From positions 36,689,178-36,753,177 of the forward strand of contig CP141143.1 of NCBI GenBank assembly GCA_035235625.1: a stretch of 64,000 nucleotides of DNA. The letters run 5' to 3'. Numbering within the stretch: the stretch's first letter is position 1; each line of letters starts with the position of its first letter. Source of the stretch: Saururus chinensis (taxonomy: Eukaryota > Streptophyta > Magnoliopsida > Piperales > Saururaceae). The position numbers and the translations under genes are program-made. Below are positions 24,101-35,078 of this stretch, one piece after another. The notes below the pieces were generated by a model. That model did no database searches. It was not told the DNA's origin and saw only the letters and a list, made by a program, of their open reading frames with translations.

Positions 24101-25570
24101 GTTGGATATTGTCCTCACCGTTGACAAGTGGTGGCCTTATTTACTTGGATGCAGGTTCTTGATTCGTACTGATCACCAGCCTCTAAAGTACTTCCTCGAA
24201 CAGTGGGTGTCCACTCCCTCCTAGTAGCAGTGGGTTAGTAAGTTGCTTAGCTATGATTATGAGGTTGTGTACAAGAGTGGGTCGGAAAACACTGTGGCCA
24301 ATGCCCTTTCTCGCAGTTCTTCCCCGGGATCGTGCTTGGGCCTTTCTACTATGTTCTGCCCTTTCATTGATGAATTGAGGCGGCCGTACATGACTGATTC
24401 TCAGATGCAGACCCTGATTACAGCTCTCCAGGCCGACCCAGCTGCTTATCCTTTCTTTGTGTGGCGGATGACCTACTCTTTTGGAAGGACTACCTTTGGG
24501 TTCCCAATGTTGATGATCTGCGTAAGCGTGTTCTCTCCCATTTCCATGACACTCCAGTAGCCGGTCATGAAGGGGCATTCCGTACTTATAAGCCCTTGCC
24601 AGAGTTTTTTGTGGCATGGTATTCGATAGGCAGTCCAGGAGTATGTGGCTATTTGCTTCAGCCCTTGCCTATCCCGAATAAAGTTTGGGAGGATGTTTCT
24701 ATGGACTTCGTGGAGGCCTTGCCCTTGGTGCAAGGCAAGTCGGTGATTATGGTGGCGGTGGACAGGTTGTCCAAGTACGATGACTTTTGCGCTCTGGGAC
24801 ACCCATTCACCACCAAGACTGTGGCAGAGCTCTATGTTTGGGAGGTGGCCAAACTACATGGCATGCCTTGCACTATTGTCTTCGATTGTGACCGGATCTT
24901 CCTATCTCAGTTCTGGTGGGAGTTCTTCACTTTGTAGGGCACTTCTCTCCACATGTGTATAGATTATCACCCTCAGATGGATGGCTAGATAGAGGTGGTA
25001 AACCGATGCTTAGAGCAGTACCTCCGCTGTTTCACTATGTCTCAGCCCGGCAGATGGTTTTAGCTTCTTCCCTAGGCAGAGTGGTCCTATAACACCGCTT
25101 ATCACACCCGTGCGGGTTTCACTCCTTTTGAGGTGCTGTATGGCTGCCCACCCCTGACCGTGTTGTCTAATTTTCCTCAGCGCTCCTCCGTGGCTGAGGT
25201 GGATTATATGCTCCAGACATCAGATGAGGTTCTTCGCAATCTCAAAGAGAATTTGTCCTCTACGCAGAACCGGATGAAGCAAATTTATGATGGCCATCAC
25301 ACTGATAGGGAGTTTGTAGTGGGTGACTTGGTTTATGTCTTTATTCTTCCTCATCGCTAGACATCCTTGTTTCAGCCCGAGCATTCCAAGCTCGCCCCCC
25401 ATTTCCATGGTCCCTATGAGGTGGAGCGTATTGGCCCCATGGCTTACCACCTTGCTCTACCACCTAACTCCTTAGTCCACCCGGTCTTTTATGTCTCCAG
25501 GTTGCGCCGATGCGTAGGTGACACGTCTTTAGCCACTGATGCTCCACCACCCCCTCTGATGGGAGGTGGA
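21193..25570 (+). pseudogene. Reina gag-pol polyprotein (broken)
   Basis: The first in-frame ATG is at 21193 (MARGKQVAAALEV). Gag has LAHLQFPHYNGEDDPVEWLY and a CX2C..HCC-type knuckle (GLCFRCDEKFILGHCC, near 22345). Protease has VDSGSTHNFI (about 22575). RT has [20 protein letters not shown] and an intact LFDDILVY (about 23545). RNase H has VVEIDASEMGLGVVLL and TDHQPLKYF. Integrase has SMDFVEALP, VFDCDRIF and VVNRCLEQYL. The longest open part is 21718-22797 (359 codons). At least ten in-frame stops occur, most of them TAG at a position where relatives have Gln (for example 21388, 22795, 24223, 24226 and 24937). The second Cys pair of the integrase zinc finger is deleted near 24650. No chromodomain is seen. 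The polypurine tract GGGAGGTGGAGGGT ends at 25574. Confidence 0.92.
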
Positions 25571-25574
25571 GGGT

Positions 25575-25889
25575 TGTGCACGATCACCCGGACTACTCAT
25601 TTTCTTGTTATGTCATTGTGTTAGGCTACTTTTTTTTATATTTCCCTCGTATTTGCTTTTGTATTAGGAGAAATATCTATACTGGGCCAGCTAGTGGACC
25701 GCGGGATACTGGACCCACTAGCTGCTCGACTCTCTAGGTGAGTGGGTCGGCTCCCTATATGGGTTTCCCCCTCTCTTGCTTGATGGTTATGCAATTGATT
25801 AGTCATCTTCTTCTTCCCTTTCTTCCTTCTTCATTCCCTTTCCCTACGTGAAACTCCAAGGTACTGATTGTGCCACATCGAGCACATCA
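25575..25889 (+). repeat. Reina 3' LTR
   Basis: It starts TGTGCACGATCACC after the polypurine tract and ends GAGCACATCA, like the 5' copy. Confidence 0.9.
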
Positions 25890-26850
25890 CATCTGTGGTA
25901 GGGTAAAGGACCGGGCTCAGCTGGATCACCAGCATCCAGTGATTCTGGGAGCCCTAACCCCGTTGCCTGTCGGTGGCTGCGATCCATAATTCTTGCTCCC
26001 CTTTTCTATGTGATTTCATATAGAGCATAGAGGCGGCGGCCTATGGCCAACCGTTCCTCCTCCACCAATGGCCCACCAACAACACCCTAATCACCGGCAT
26101 TCCTCCACCAATGTCCCACCAACAGCACCCAAATCACCAGCGATGTGTGATGTACCCACCTATGGCATACCATCCAGCCGTCGATTCGTAGCTAGTATAC
26201 TAGCTAGCCATCCATTGGCTGCCGGCAGATCTGAACAAATTGGGTTGAAATAATTGAACATAACTCTACTAATTACCCTTTAACACTTAGAAAATCATTT
26301 TTGATGAGCGATCCTACCTCATGTGTTGAGTTTTTGCCAATCCACCACTGCCAAAGCTACGTCGCCAATCATACTCGCCCAAAATTCTTCGAGACCCTTC
26401 TACTCTGGTGGCTCCGTCTTGCCTTCCCCCTAAAGTGTAAAAGCTTCCTTAATTATGCCCTATAAGCCCTTTTATAATCATGGGGATTAGGAACCCTAAT
26501 CCCCTTAGAAGTTGGGCCAAGGCTGACTAATTGAGTAATATTTTAATAATTCTCATCACTCTAGGTAACCAGGCCCACAAAACAACTTAAACGGCCCAAA
26601 TACATATCTAAATCAGGTAAACGGGCCCTATATGATATGTTCAACTTTGAACGGTCATAACTCATCCGAACTTTGATTTGTGCATTCTTGGTGGCGTTTC
26701 GAAGCTCTTTTTGCCTACTTTCTAATCACATAGGGTTCAGTGACAAATTCTATCTATTGAGGAATTTATTCCATTAAGAAAGTCAAAGGGTTAAACAACC
26801 TATTTTCCACGTGTTTAATTTCTGAAACCTAGGAAAATCTAGGATATTAC
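25890..26850 (-). mobile_element. Fragment of a long Tekay-like LTR
   Basis: The plus-strand end CTAGGATATTACA is a minus-strand LTR start TGTAATATCCTAG, followed directly at 26851 by Athila pol coding sequence. A TATA box (ATTATAAAAG, 26469-26479) and GGGGATTAGG reads resemble the start of the other LTRs. The block CCAAGAATGCACAAAT (minus strand, near 26690) recurs in the LTR starting at 61837, so the two are probably related. The other end is lost or continues on the far side of the Reina element. The 61-codon frame at 26068 is not convincing. Confidence 0.55.
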
Positions 26851-28705
26851 AAAGTGAGTGCAATTTTACAACAAAACACCACACCCAAATATAAAGATCA
26901 TGGTTGCCTAACCATATCTTGTATAATTGGGAATTATAGAATTGAAAAAGCTTTGCTTTATCTTAGGGTAAGTGTTATTATCTTACTTTATTCTATCTAT
27001 AAACAATTGAGACTTGATGAATTGAAACCCACAAGCATTACTCTTCAAATTGAAGATAGCTTAGTTAAAACACTAAGAGGAATTATTGAGGATGTGTTAG
27101 TACAAGTAGAAAAAAATTACTTTCTATTTAATTTTATTGTTGTGAACACACAACCCATTTTGAATGCTTGTACTCAAATTCCTATCATATTACGTTGCCC
27201 ATTTCTTGCTACTTCTAATGCTCTTATTAATTGTAGAAATGATGTTATAAAGCTTTATTTTAAAAATATGACTTTGGAACTTTACATTTTTAATATATGT
27301 AAGCAATCAGGAGATGATGATGATGTCCATGAAGTGAACTTAATTGAAAGCCTTGTGCTTGACAAGTCTCTTGCTTCTTCATTCTCTTACCCTCTTGAGG
27401 TTTGTCTTTCTCATTTTAATTTTGATGATGAATATGTGATTAATGATTAAATTATTTATTAAGTCAACCCCCATGTTGGACACCAAAAAGTAGAAGGCAT
27501 GCTTTGAGGCATTGACACCTCCTAATAGTGCTCCCCTCCCTTCATGTGTCCAAACACCTAAACTTGAGTTAAAACCCCTTCCTAATGAGCTTAAATATGT
27601 ATTTTTGGGTGAATGAGATACATACCTTATAGTTGTTTCCTCACAATTGGACCATACACAAGAGCAAAAGTTGCTTGATGTCCTTAGATAGCATTAAAGT
27701 GTAATTGGTTGGACCATAGCTGATAAGTGAATTAGTTCATTATTTTACACTCATAGGATCATATTGAAAGATAATGCCAAACCCTCTAGAGAAATGCAAC
27801 GTAGGTTGACCCTAACAGATTGAGGTTATGAGAGCATAGGTCTAAAATTATTAGATATAGGGATTATATACCCCATTTCTAATAGTTAGTGGGTAACTCC
27901 TAGCAAGTGGAACGTAACAAATCTATGTGATTGTAGTAAAAAATAAAAAAGATGAGTTGCTCCAGACTAGAGTCACCACTGGATGGCGCATATGCATTGA
28001 CTATAAGAAACTCAACTCTTTCACTAGGAAAGACCATTTCCCCTTACCATTAGTGGACCAAATCTTAGAAAGCGTGGATGGTTATCAATTTTATTGTTTC
28101 CTTGATGGTTATTCCGGGTATAACCGAATTGAGAATGCACTTGAGGATCAAGACAAGAAAACTTTTGCATGTCCATTCAATACCTTTGCTTATCGAAGGA
28201 TGTCATTTGGATTGTTTAATGCTCCTACCACATTTTCAAAAATGCATGATGAGTATATTTAGTGACATGGGGGAGTATTTTCTTGAAGTTTTTATGAATA
28301 ATTTTTTTGTCTTTGGAGATTCTTTTGATAATTGTCTTAATAATTGGGAAAAAGTTTTGGTTAGATGTGAGAAGAAAAACATTGTTTAAATTTTTTTAAA
28401 AGTGTCATTTTATGGTCATTAAAGGAATTGTACTCGGTTATATTATTTCTATGCAGGGAATTCAAGTGGACAACAAAAAATTTGAATTAATTGTGAAATT
28501 GCCTAGCCCAAATAGAATTAAAATGTTAGATCTTTTTTGGAGCATGTAGGATTTTATAGAAGGTCCATTAAAGATTTTAGTGCTATATCTAGAACATTGT
28601 GTAGCCTTCAATCGAAGGACAACTCCTTTAAATAGAGTGAAGCATGTGAACAAGCCTTTACAAAGCTAAATAACATGCTCATTTCTGCTCTTATTATACA
28701 ACCAC
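26851..28705 (+). pseudogene. Athila pol (third Athila copy), protease and RT part
   Basis: 26854-27450 is an open 198-codon protease region matching Athila types (PKYKDHGCLTISCIIGNYRI; FLATSNALINCRNDVIKLYF; VNLIESLV). The catalytic motif, normally D-L-G-A-S in this family, reads YLRVS here (26959-26973). The linker 27450-27930 has stops. RT follows (WRICIDYKKLNSFTRKDHF; FCLFLDGYSGYNRIE in broken form; FNTFAYRRMSFGLFNAPTTF), but the metal-binding pair reads FMNNF (28297-28302 encode the two Asn). Both changes would abolish activity. gag is absent on the left, replaced by the LTR fragment. The copy continues at 33771 beyond the CACTA insertion. Confidence 0.92.
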
Positions 28706-28729
28706 CACTACAACAAAATGTAGTATTAG

Positions 28730-29180
28730 TGACGCATTTATTAGTGATGCTTAGCTAAGCCTCGCTACAAATAACTATTTGTGACGTATATAAAAGTGTC
28801 GCAAAAAAAAGGAACTATTGCGACGCATTTTCATATGACTATTAGCGACGCTTAGTTCAAAGCATCACTAATACTAACCCTATTAGCGACACTTTATTAC
28901 AAGCGTCGCTAATAGTTTATCTATTTGTGACGCTTAATAAAACCGTCGCTAAAAGATATATATTTTAAATAAAAAATATATATATATAACTATTAGCGAC
29001 TCTTTTGGCAAACGTCACTAATAGCTTATCAGTAGCGATGCTTACAAAAAGTGTCGCTAATAGTTATCAATTAAAAATAAAAAAAATAAAAAAAATAAAT
29101 TATTAGCGATGCTTTTGAAGAAGCGTCGCAAATACCATTTCTAATAGTGACATTTATTATTAAGCGTCGCTAATAGCTTT
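28730..29180. repeat. Left subterminal repeat array of the CACTA element
   Basis: About 16 copies of a 10-12-bp motif, TATTAGCGACGC or its complement GCGTCGCTAATA. They are often arranged head to head so that pairs form palindromes. Confidence 0.85.
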
Positions 29181-29402
29181 ATTAATTAATTTTATTTAAT
29201 AAATAAATATTAAAAAATTATAATAAACTTCCTAGATATAATATATTTTATTCAATATTTACTATTTATATATACAAAAAATAAATATGAAATTTTCAAT
29301 AAAAACTAGTGTTAATAATATAATAGATTAAACTTTCACTATTTATATATAATATATTTTATTTGTTAAATTTTATTATTAATTTTAAAATATAATTTAT
29401 AA

Positions 29403-29775
29403 TAAAAGAGAGAGTGAAGTGAGAGAGAGAGGGATTGAAGAGAGAGAGAAGGAGAGAGAGGGAGGTGAGAGAGTACTGAGGTGAGAGAGAGGGTGGAGAC
29501 AAAAAGGGTGGAGAGAGGGAGGAGAGAAAGAGAGGGGAGGGAAAAGAGAGAGAGGGGAGGGAAGAGAGAGAGAGGAGAGGAGAGGGAAGAGAGAGAGAGA
29601 GAGGAGAGGGAAGAGAGAGAGGGATAAGATAGAGAGAGGAAGAGGAGAGAGATAGAGAGAGGGGATGGAGAGAGAGAGGGGAGGGAACATAGAGAGAGGA
29701 ATAAGATAGAGAGAGGAAGGAGGGAGATAGAGAGAGGTGAGGGGGAGAGAGAGGAGAGGGAAGAGAGAGAGGAAT
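29403..29775. repeat. Polypurine (GA) block 1
   Basis: Almost uninterrupted G/A on the + strand, built from GAGAGA and GGGAGG words. Open frames on both strands are low-complexity artefacts. Confidence 0.9.
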
Positions 29776-32110
29776 TTTATTTTGATTTTTGTTTCTAATT
29801 TTGATTTAACTATACATCGCTATTAGTATTTTTATTTCATTTTTTTATTTTTAAAATTAATTTTAAACAATAAAAAATCTTAAAAATTTTGAAATTAGGG
29901 GAGAGAGGGGGAGGGAAAAGAGAGAGAAAGAGAGAGAGGATAGGGGAGGGAAGAGAGAGAGAGGAGAGGGGAGGGAAGAGAGAGAGGAAAGGAGAGGGGG
30001 AGGGAAGAGAGAGAGGGGGAGGGAAGAGAGGGAGGAGAGAGAAAGGGTGGAGAGAGAGAGGGGGTGGAGAGAGGGAGGAGAGAGAGAGAGGATAGAGGAG
30101 GGAAGAGAGAGAGGAGAGGGGAGGGAAGAGAGAGAGGAGAGGGGAGGGAAAAGAAAGAGAGGGGAGGGAAGAGAGAGAGAGATAAAAGGAGAGGAGAGGA
30201 GAGGAGAGGGGGAAGGAAGAGAGAGAGGAGAGGGAACAAAGAGGGATGAACTTTATTTTGATTTTTTTAAAAAAATTTATTAATTATTATTAATTTAAAA
30301 TAAAATACTAATTGCGATGTATAACATTATACGTCTCCATTAGTACACTTATTAGGGACGTATATATTTATTCGTCTCTAATACATGTACTAATAGCGAC
30401 GTATATAACTATACATCACTATTAGTATTTATATTTATTTTTTTATTTTTAAAAATAAAAAATCATAAAAATTTTGAAATTAGAGGAGATAGAGGGGGAG
30501 AGAGCGAGGAGAGAGAGAGAGAGGAGAGAGAGGGGGAGAGAGAAGAGACAAAGAGAGAGAGTGGATAGGGAGGGAAGAGAGAGAGGAGAGCGGAGGGAAG
30601 AGAGAGAGAGGAGAGGAGAGGGGGGAGGGAAGAGAGAGAAGAGAGAAAGGGGGAGGGAAGAGAGGGTGGAGAGAGGGAGGAGAGAGAGAAGGGGGAGAGA
30701 GAGGGAGGAGAGAGAAAGGAGAGAGAAGAGAGAAAGAGAGAGGAGAGGGGAGGGAAGAGTGTGAGGAGAGGGGAGGGAAGAGAGAGAGGAGAGGGGAGGG
30801 AAGAGTGAGAGAGAGATGAGCGGAGAGGAGAGGAGAGGAGAGGAGAGGGAGGAGGGAAGAGAGAGAGGAGAGGGAACAGAGAGAGTTCAATTTTATTTTG
30901 ATTTTTTTAAATTTTTTATTAAATTTTTTATTTTAAAATAAAAAATTAATTTAAAATAAAATAGTAATTGCGATGTATAACATTATATGTCTCTATTATT
31001 ACACTTATTAGCGACGTATATATTTATACGTCGCTAATACATGTACTAATAGCGACGTATATTACGTCACTATGAGTATTTATATTTAATTTTTTTTATT
31101 TTTAAAATTAATTATAAAAAATAAAAAATCATATAAATCTTGAAATTAGAGGAGAGAGGGGAGAGAGAGCGAGGAGAGAGAGTGGGGGAGAGAGAGGGAG
31201 GAGAGAGAGAAGGGGGAGAGAGAAGAGACAAAGAGAGAGAGGAGAGAGAGGAGAGGGGAGGGAAGAGAGAGAATAGAGGGGAGGGAAGAGGGATAGAGAG
31301 GGAAGAGAGGGAGAGATAAATTTTATTTTGATTTTTTTAAAATTTTTATGATTTTTTTTAAAATAAAAAAAATTAGTTTAAAATAAAATACTAATTGCGA
31401 CCTATAGAATTATACGTCCCTATTAGTACACATATTAGGACATATATATTTATATGTCACTAATACATGTACTAATAGCGATGTATATAATTATATGTCG
31501 CTATTAGTATTTTTATTTCATTTTTTTATTTTTAAAATTAATTTTAAAGAATAAAAAATCTTACAAATTTTGAAATTAGAGGGGAGAGAGTGGGGGAGGG
31601 AAGAGAGAGGGGAGGGGAGGGAGGAGAGAGAGAGGAGAGGAAAGGGGGGAGGGAAGAGAGAGAGGGGAGGGAAGAGAGAGAGAGGAGAGAGAGGGAGGAG
31701 TGAGAGGGAGGGAGGGGAGGGAAGAGAGAGAGGGGGAGAGAGAGGGAGGAGAGAGAGGGAGGAGAGAGAGGGGGAGAGAGAGGGAGGAGAGAGAGAGAAG
31801 GGAGAGAGAGGGAGGAGAGAGAGAAGGGAGAGAGAGGGAAGAGAGAGAGGGAAGAGAGAGAGGGGGAGAGAGAGAGGGTGGAGGGAGGGAGGAGAGAGAG
31901 GGGGAGGAGAGGGAGAGGGAGAGAGAGAGGGGAGGGAAGAGAGAGAGGAGTGGGGAGAGGGATCGAGAGGAGAGGGAAGAGAGAGAGAGTTGAGGGAGAG
32001 AGAGGAGAGGGAGGAGGGAGAGGAGAGGGAGAGAGAGGAGAGAGGAGATAGGAGAGACAGGAGAGAGGAGAGACAGGAGAGGGAAAGAGGGGAGAGATGA
32101 GAGGGAAAGA
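29776..32110. repeat. Four tandem units: AT-rich spacer plus GA block
   Basis: Each unit starts TTTTATTTTGATTTTT (after the previous GA block) and carries TACTAATAGCGACGTATATA-like motifs in an AT-rich spacer of 120-260 bp. It then enters a GA block through TTTGAAATTAGRGGAGA. GA blocks lie at 29896-30246, 30480-30888, 31143-31315 and 31578-32108. Unit length varies from about 430 to 790 bp, mostly through the GA part. Confidence 0.85.
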
Positions 32111-32394
32111 AAATTTTAAATCATAAAAAATTTGTTTTATCGATGTATTGTAGTAAACTGCGCTAAATGTTATGCTTATAGCGACATACCAATCTATACA
32201 TCACTATAAATAGTGTATTTAGCTACGTATAAGAGTATACGTCGCTAAAAATAATGTATTTAGCGACATATAGATTTATACATCGCTAAATACTAATTTC
32301 TTAGCGATGTATGTAAGATACGATGTTGCTGAAACATTCAAATAGCAACAGTCTTAAGGATTGTCGCTAATAATTAAAGTTTGTAAAAAAAATA

Positions 32395-33345
32395 CATGTG
32401 CGAAATTTCCCTGCACGGGTGAAATTTTTCCCGGCGCGGGCGAAATTTCGCCCGTGCCATGTAAACCCTCTTAGTCTCCCGTTGGTCTTCACCCATCACC
32501 CTCCGCCCTTCGCCTGTCACCCGTTGCTTGCCGTCGCTCAGCTGTGCCACCCCGCCACCCCATCGCCTCCACCGCTGTCAGCCCGTTCTCCTCCGTCCTC
32601 TGCCCCCCCACCCGCTCCCGGTCCCCCTTCTCCTCCCCCCTCCACAAGGCTGCCCCGTCAGCCTCTGCCGCCGTTCAGCCGCTCCGCCCTGCCGCCCTCC
32701 GCCCGTTCCCAGCACGTCCTCCACTCCCCCACCCCCCTCCGGGTCCCCCTTCTCCTCCTCCCTCCCCAGGGACCGCCCCATCGGCCTCCACCGCCACACC
32801 GCTCTGTTGCTCCGTCATCTCCGCAGCTCCCGTTGCCCACCACCCATCCCTAGCCGTTCTCTCGCCCCCCACCTCCCGGTCCCCCTCCTCCCCTCTTCTC
32901 CTCCCCCTCCACATCGACCGCCCCACCGAGTTCCGCTGCAATGCAGCAGTGCCGCCGCCCCGTCCCAACCGCCCTACCCCCGCCGTCCTCAGCCCCCTTC
33001 CCTCCTAGTCCACCTCTCCCCCTGCTCCCTGCCCCGGTCTCCTTGCTCCCCCTTCTCCGGACCTCACTCTCCCCGTCCTCCCGCCGACCTCCTTTGCCTC
33101 TCGCCCTGGCCGCCATCCGCACACGGCCCGCTTCCCTCCCACCCCATCCTCCTTCTCCCCTCTCCCTCTCTGCCCACACTCCTTCCCCCCAACCCCCAGC
33201 TGCCCTCCTCCCTGCAGGCCCCCTGCCCAACCGGCCCCGTCCGCCCCGCCGCCCCACCCTCCCCGCCGCCCCTCCTTGCTAGCCCCCTCCCCCAGCCGGC
33301 CCCCACCCCCTTGCCCGGTGGGCCATTGGGCCCACCGAGGATTTT
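32395..33345. other. GC-rich, pyrimidine-biased block inside the CACTA element
   Basis: It starts with repeated GAAATTT words, including an 18-bp perfect palindrome CGGGCGAAATTTCGCCCG (32437-32454). About 850 bp of C/T-rich sequence on the + strand follows. An open frame of 283 codons (32528-33379) is composed almost wholly of Pro, Ser, Leu, Arg and Ala, and other frames are open too, so composition alone explains it. It might be a captured host fragment, but nothing is recognisable. Confidence 0.6.
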
Positions 33346-33359
33346 TTTAAAAAAAGATT

Positions 33360-33760
33360 CATTATTAGCGACGCTTTAAAAATACATCGCTAATAATTCA
33401 TTATTTTTTATTTTAAAATTTTTTTCTATTAGCGACGTATATCTAAACGTAGCTAATAATAAATTATTAGCGACATTTTGGTATATATGTTGCTAACAAT
33501 TTATTTTTTTTAATTTTTTTAAAAATTATTTTTTATTAGTGACGTAAATAGTGTTGCTAATAGCTTATCATTAGCGACGCTAGAGAATATGCATCGCTAA
33601 TAAGTTATTATTAGCAACGTATAGCTATACGTCGCTAATACACTTTATTAGCGACACTTTTTGACACTTTTTTTGACGCTTATAGCGGTGTTTATTATAC
33701 GTCGCTAATAGTCATTAGCTACGTTTACGGGACTATTAGCGACGCATTTAGTCCTTTTTG
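33360..33760. repeat. Right subterminal repeat array of the CACTA element
   Basis: About 16 variants of TATTAGCGACG and its complement, mirroring the left array. Confidence 0.85.
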
Positions 33761-33770
33761 TTGTGTAGTG

Positions 33771-35078
33771 CACCTAATTGGAGTTTGCCGTTTGAAATCA
33801 TGTGTAGTGCTAGTGATTATGTTGTTTGGGCTGTTCTTGGGCAACGAAGAGATAAAAAGCCTTGTGTAATTTATTATGCAAGTAGGAATTTAAATAATGC
33901 TCAAATAAACTATTCAACTATTGAAAATGAACTCATACTATAGTGTTTCCACTTGACAAATTTAGATCATATTTGATTGGTTCCCAAATTGATATTTTTA
34001 TTGACCATGTAACTCTAAAATACCTTTTAAGAAAGAAGGATGCAAAGCCCATATTGCTCAGGTGGATCCTCCTACTCTAAGAATTTGATCTCACTATCAA
34101 ATATAAGAAATGAGTAGAGATTATGGTTGTTGATCACTTGTCAAGATTAGATCTTCTAATTCCTTGGAACCACTGCTAATCAATGACTCCTTTCCTGATG
34201 AATAGTTGTTCAGCACCTCTCATATTCCATGGTATGCCAACATTGTAAATAATTAGGAGATGTGTGCCTTAATATTTGTTTAAATATTGTCTAGACCAAA
34301 TAATTAGGAGATGTATGCCTATTTCTGATCATACGAATATTATCTCCTTCTACCATTCTCAAGCATGTGGTGGCCATTTTTTTTGCTAAAAAGGCTACTC
34401 CCAAGATATTACAATGTGGTTTTTATTGGCCAAAAATCTTTGAACATATGAATTTTACAAAGCATGTGAAGGTTGTCAAAAGTTAGGAGCTATATTCAGT
34501 AGGAATATGATGCCTCTTAACCCAATTTTGGTTGTTGAAATTTTTTTACTATTGGGGCATTAATTTCATAGGACTTTTTCTCCCTCTTTTTGCTATCTTT
34601 ATATCTTGGTAGCTGTTGATTATGTGACTAAATGGATTGAGGCTATTCTATGCCAAAAAATGATAAAAAAGTAGTGAAAATTTTCAAAGAAAATATTTTA
34701 TCAAGATTTGGAACACCTTGCACCATTATAAATGATCAAGGTATACACTTTTGTAATAGGTCCTTTGAGGCCTTGATGAAAAAATATTGAATCACACATA
34801 AAGTTGCTACACCCTGTCACCCGTAGACAAGTGGATAAGTAGAACCTTCAAATAGGGTAATAAAAAATATTTTGTAAAAAATAGTGAATCTAAATGGTAA
34901 GGATTGGTCATTAAGACTATTTAATGTTCTTTGGGCTTATTGTATTATTTTCAAAACCCCAATTGGAATGCCCCCTTATCAATTAATTTTTGGAAAGGCA
35001 TGTTAATTGCCTGTGGAGCTGGAACATAGAGCCTATTGGGCAATCAAGGCTGTCAACTTCAATCTTGACAAACTAGGT
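33771..35078 (+). pseudogene. Athila pol (third copy), RNase H and integrase part
   Basis: It continues the gene cut at 28705. RNase H is readable (YASRNLNNAQINYSTIENEL). The integrase zinc finger and core are readable through many stops and frameshifts (GVNFIG-like core start near 34550; SPYQLIFGK-like segment near 34975). A 23-bp block AATAATTAGGAGATGTRTGCC is duplicated (34248-34268 and 34298-34320). It is more decayed than the copy at 4131-5970. It is interrupted at 35078 by a solo LTR and resumes at 38302. Confidence 0.88.

Larger units (their letters stand above)
20846..25889 (+). mobile_element. Reina-type Ty3/gypsy element, about 5.0 kb, two LTRs
   Basis: Two LTRs of about 315 bp (20846-21162 and 25575-25889) bound a gag-pol region in a single order: PBS, gag, protease, RT, RNase H, integrase, polypurine tract. 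Short LTRs and a total near 5 kb are typical of the Reina clade. No convincing TSD is visible (CCTGT on the left, CATCT on the right). The element is inactive. Confidence 0.85.
28706..33770. mobile_element. Non-autonomous CACTA (EnSpm-type) transposon, TSD CAC
   Basis: The left end is CACTACAACAAAATG. The right end is CTTTTTGTTGTGTAGTG, whose complement is CACTACACAACAAAAAG. The TSD is CAC (28703-28705 and 33771-33773). Without the element the Athila frame reads on through QPPNWSLPF. Subterminal regions (28730-29180 and 33360-33760) carry more than thirty variants of TATTAGCGACG in both orientations, as expected for transposase-binding arrays in CACTA elements. The 5065-bp interior holds no transposase: five purine-only blocks, AT-rich spacers and a 950-bp GC-rich block. 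It must depend on a transposase from elsewhere. Confidence 0.93.

Noticed and set aside
20841-25894. CCTGT/CATCT as a Reina target duplication
   Set aside because: Only three of five bases agree, and no shift of the boundary gives a better match.
29397-32100. Open frames rich in Arg/Glu/Gly (+) and Ser/Leu/Pro (-)
   Set aside because: They arise from GA microsatellite blocks that lack stops in several frames at once. There is no protein complexity.
32528-33379. 283-codon frame as a host gene
   Set aside because: Multiple overlapping open frames on both strands, an almost purely P/S/L/R/A composition and no recognisable domain. It lies inside a CACTA element. Kept only as a possible captured fragment.
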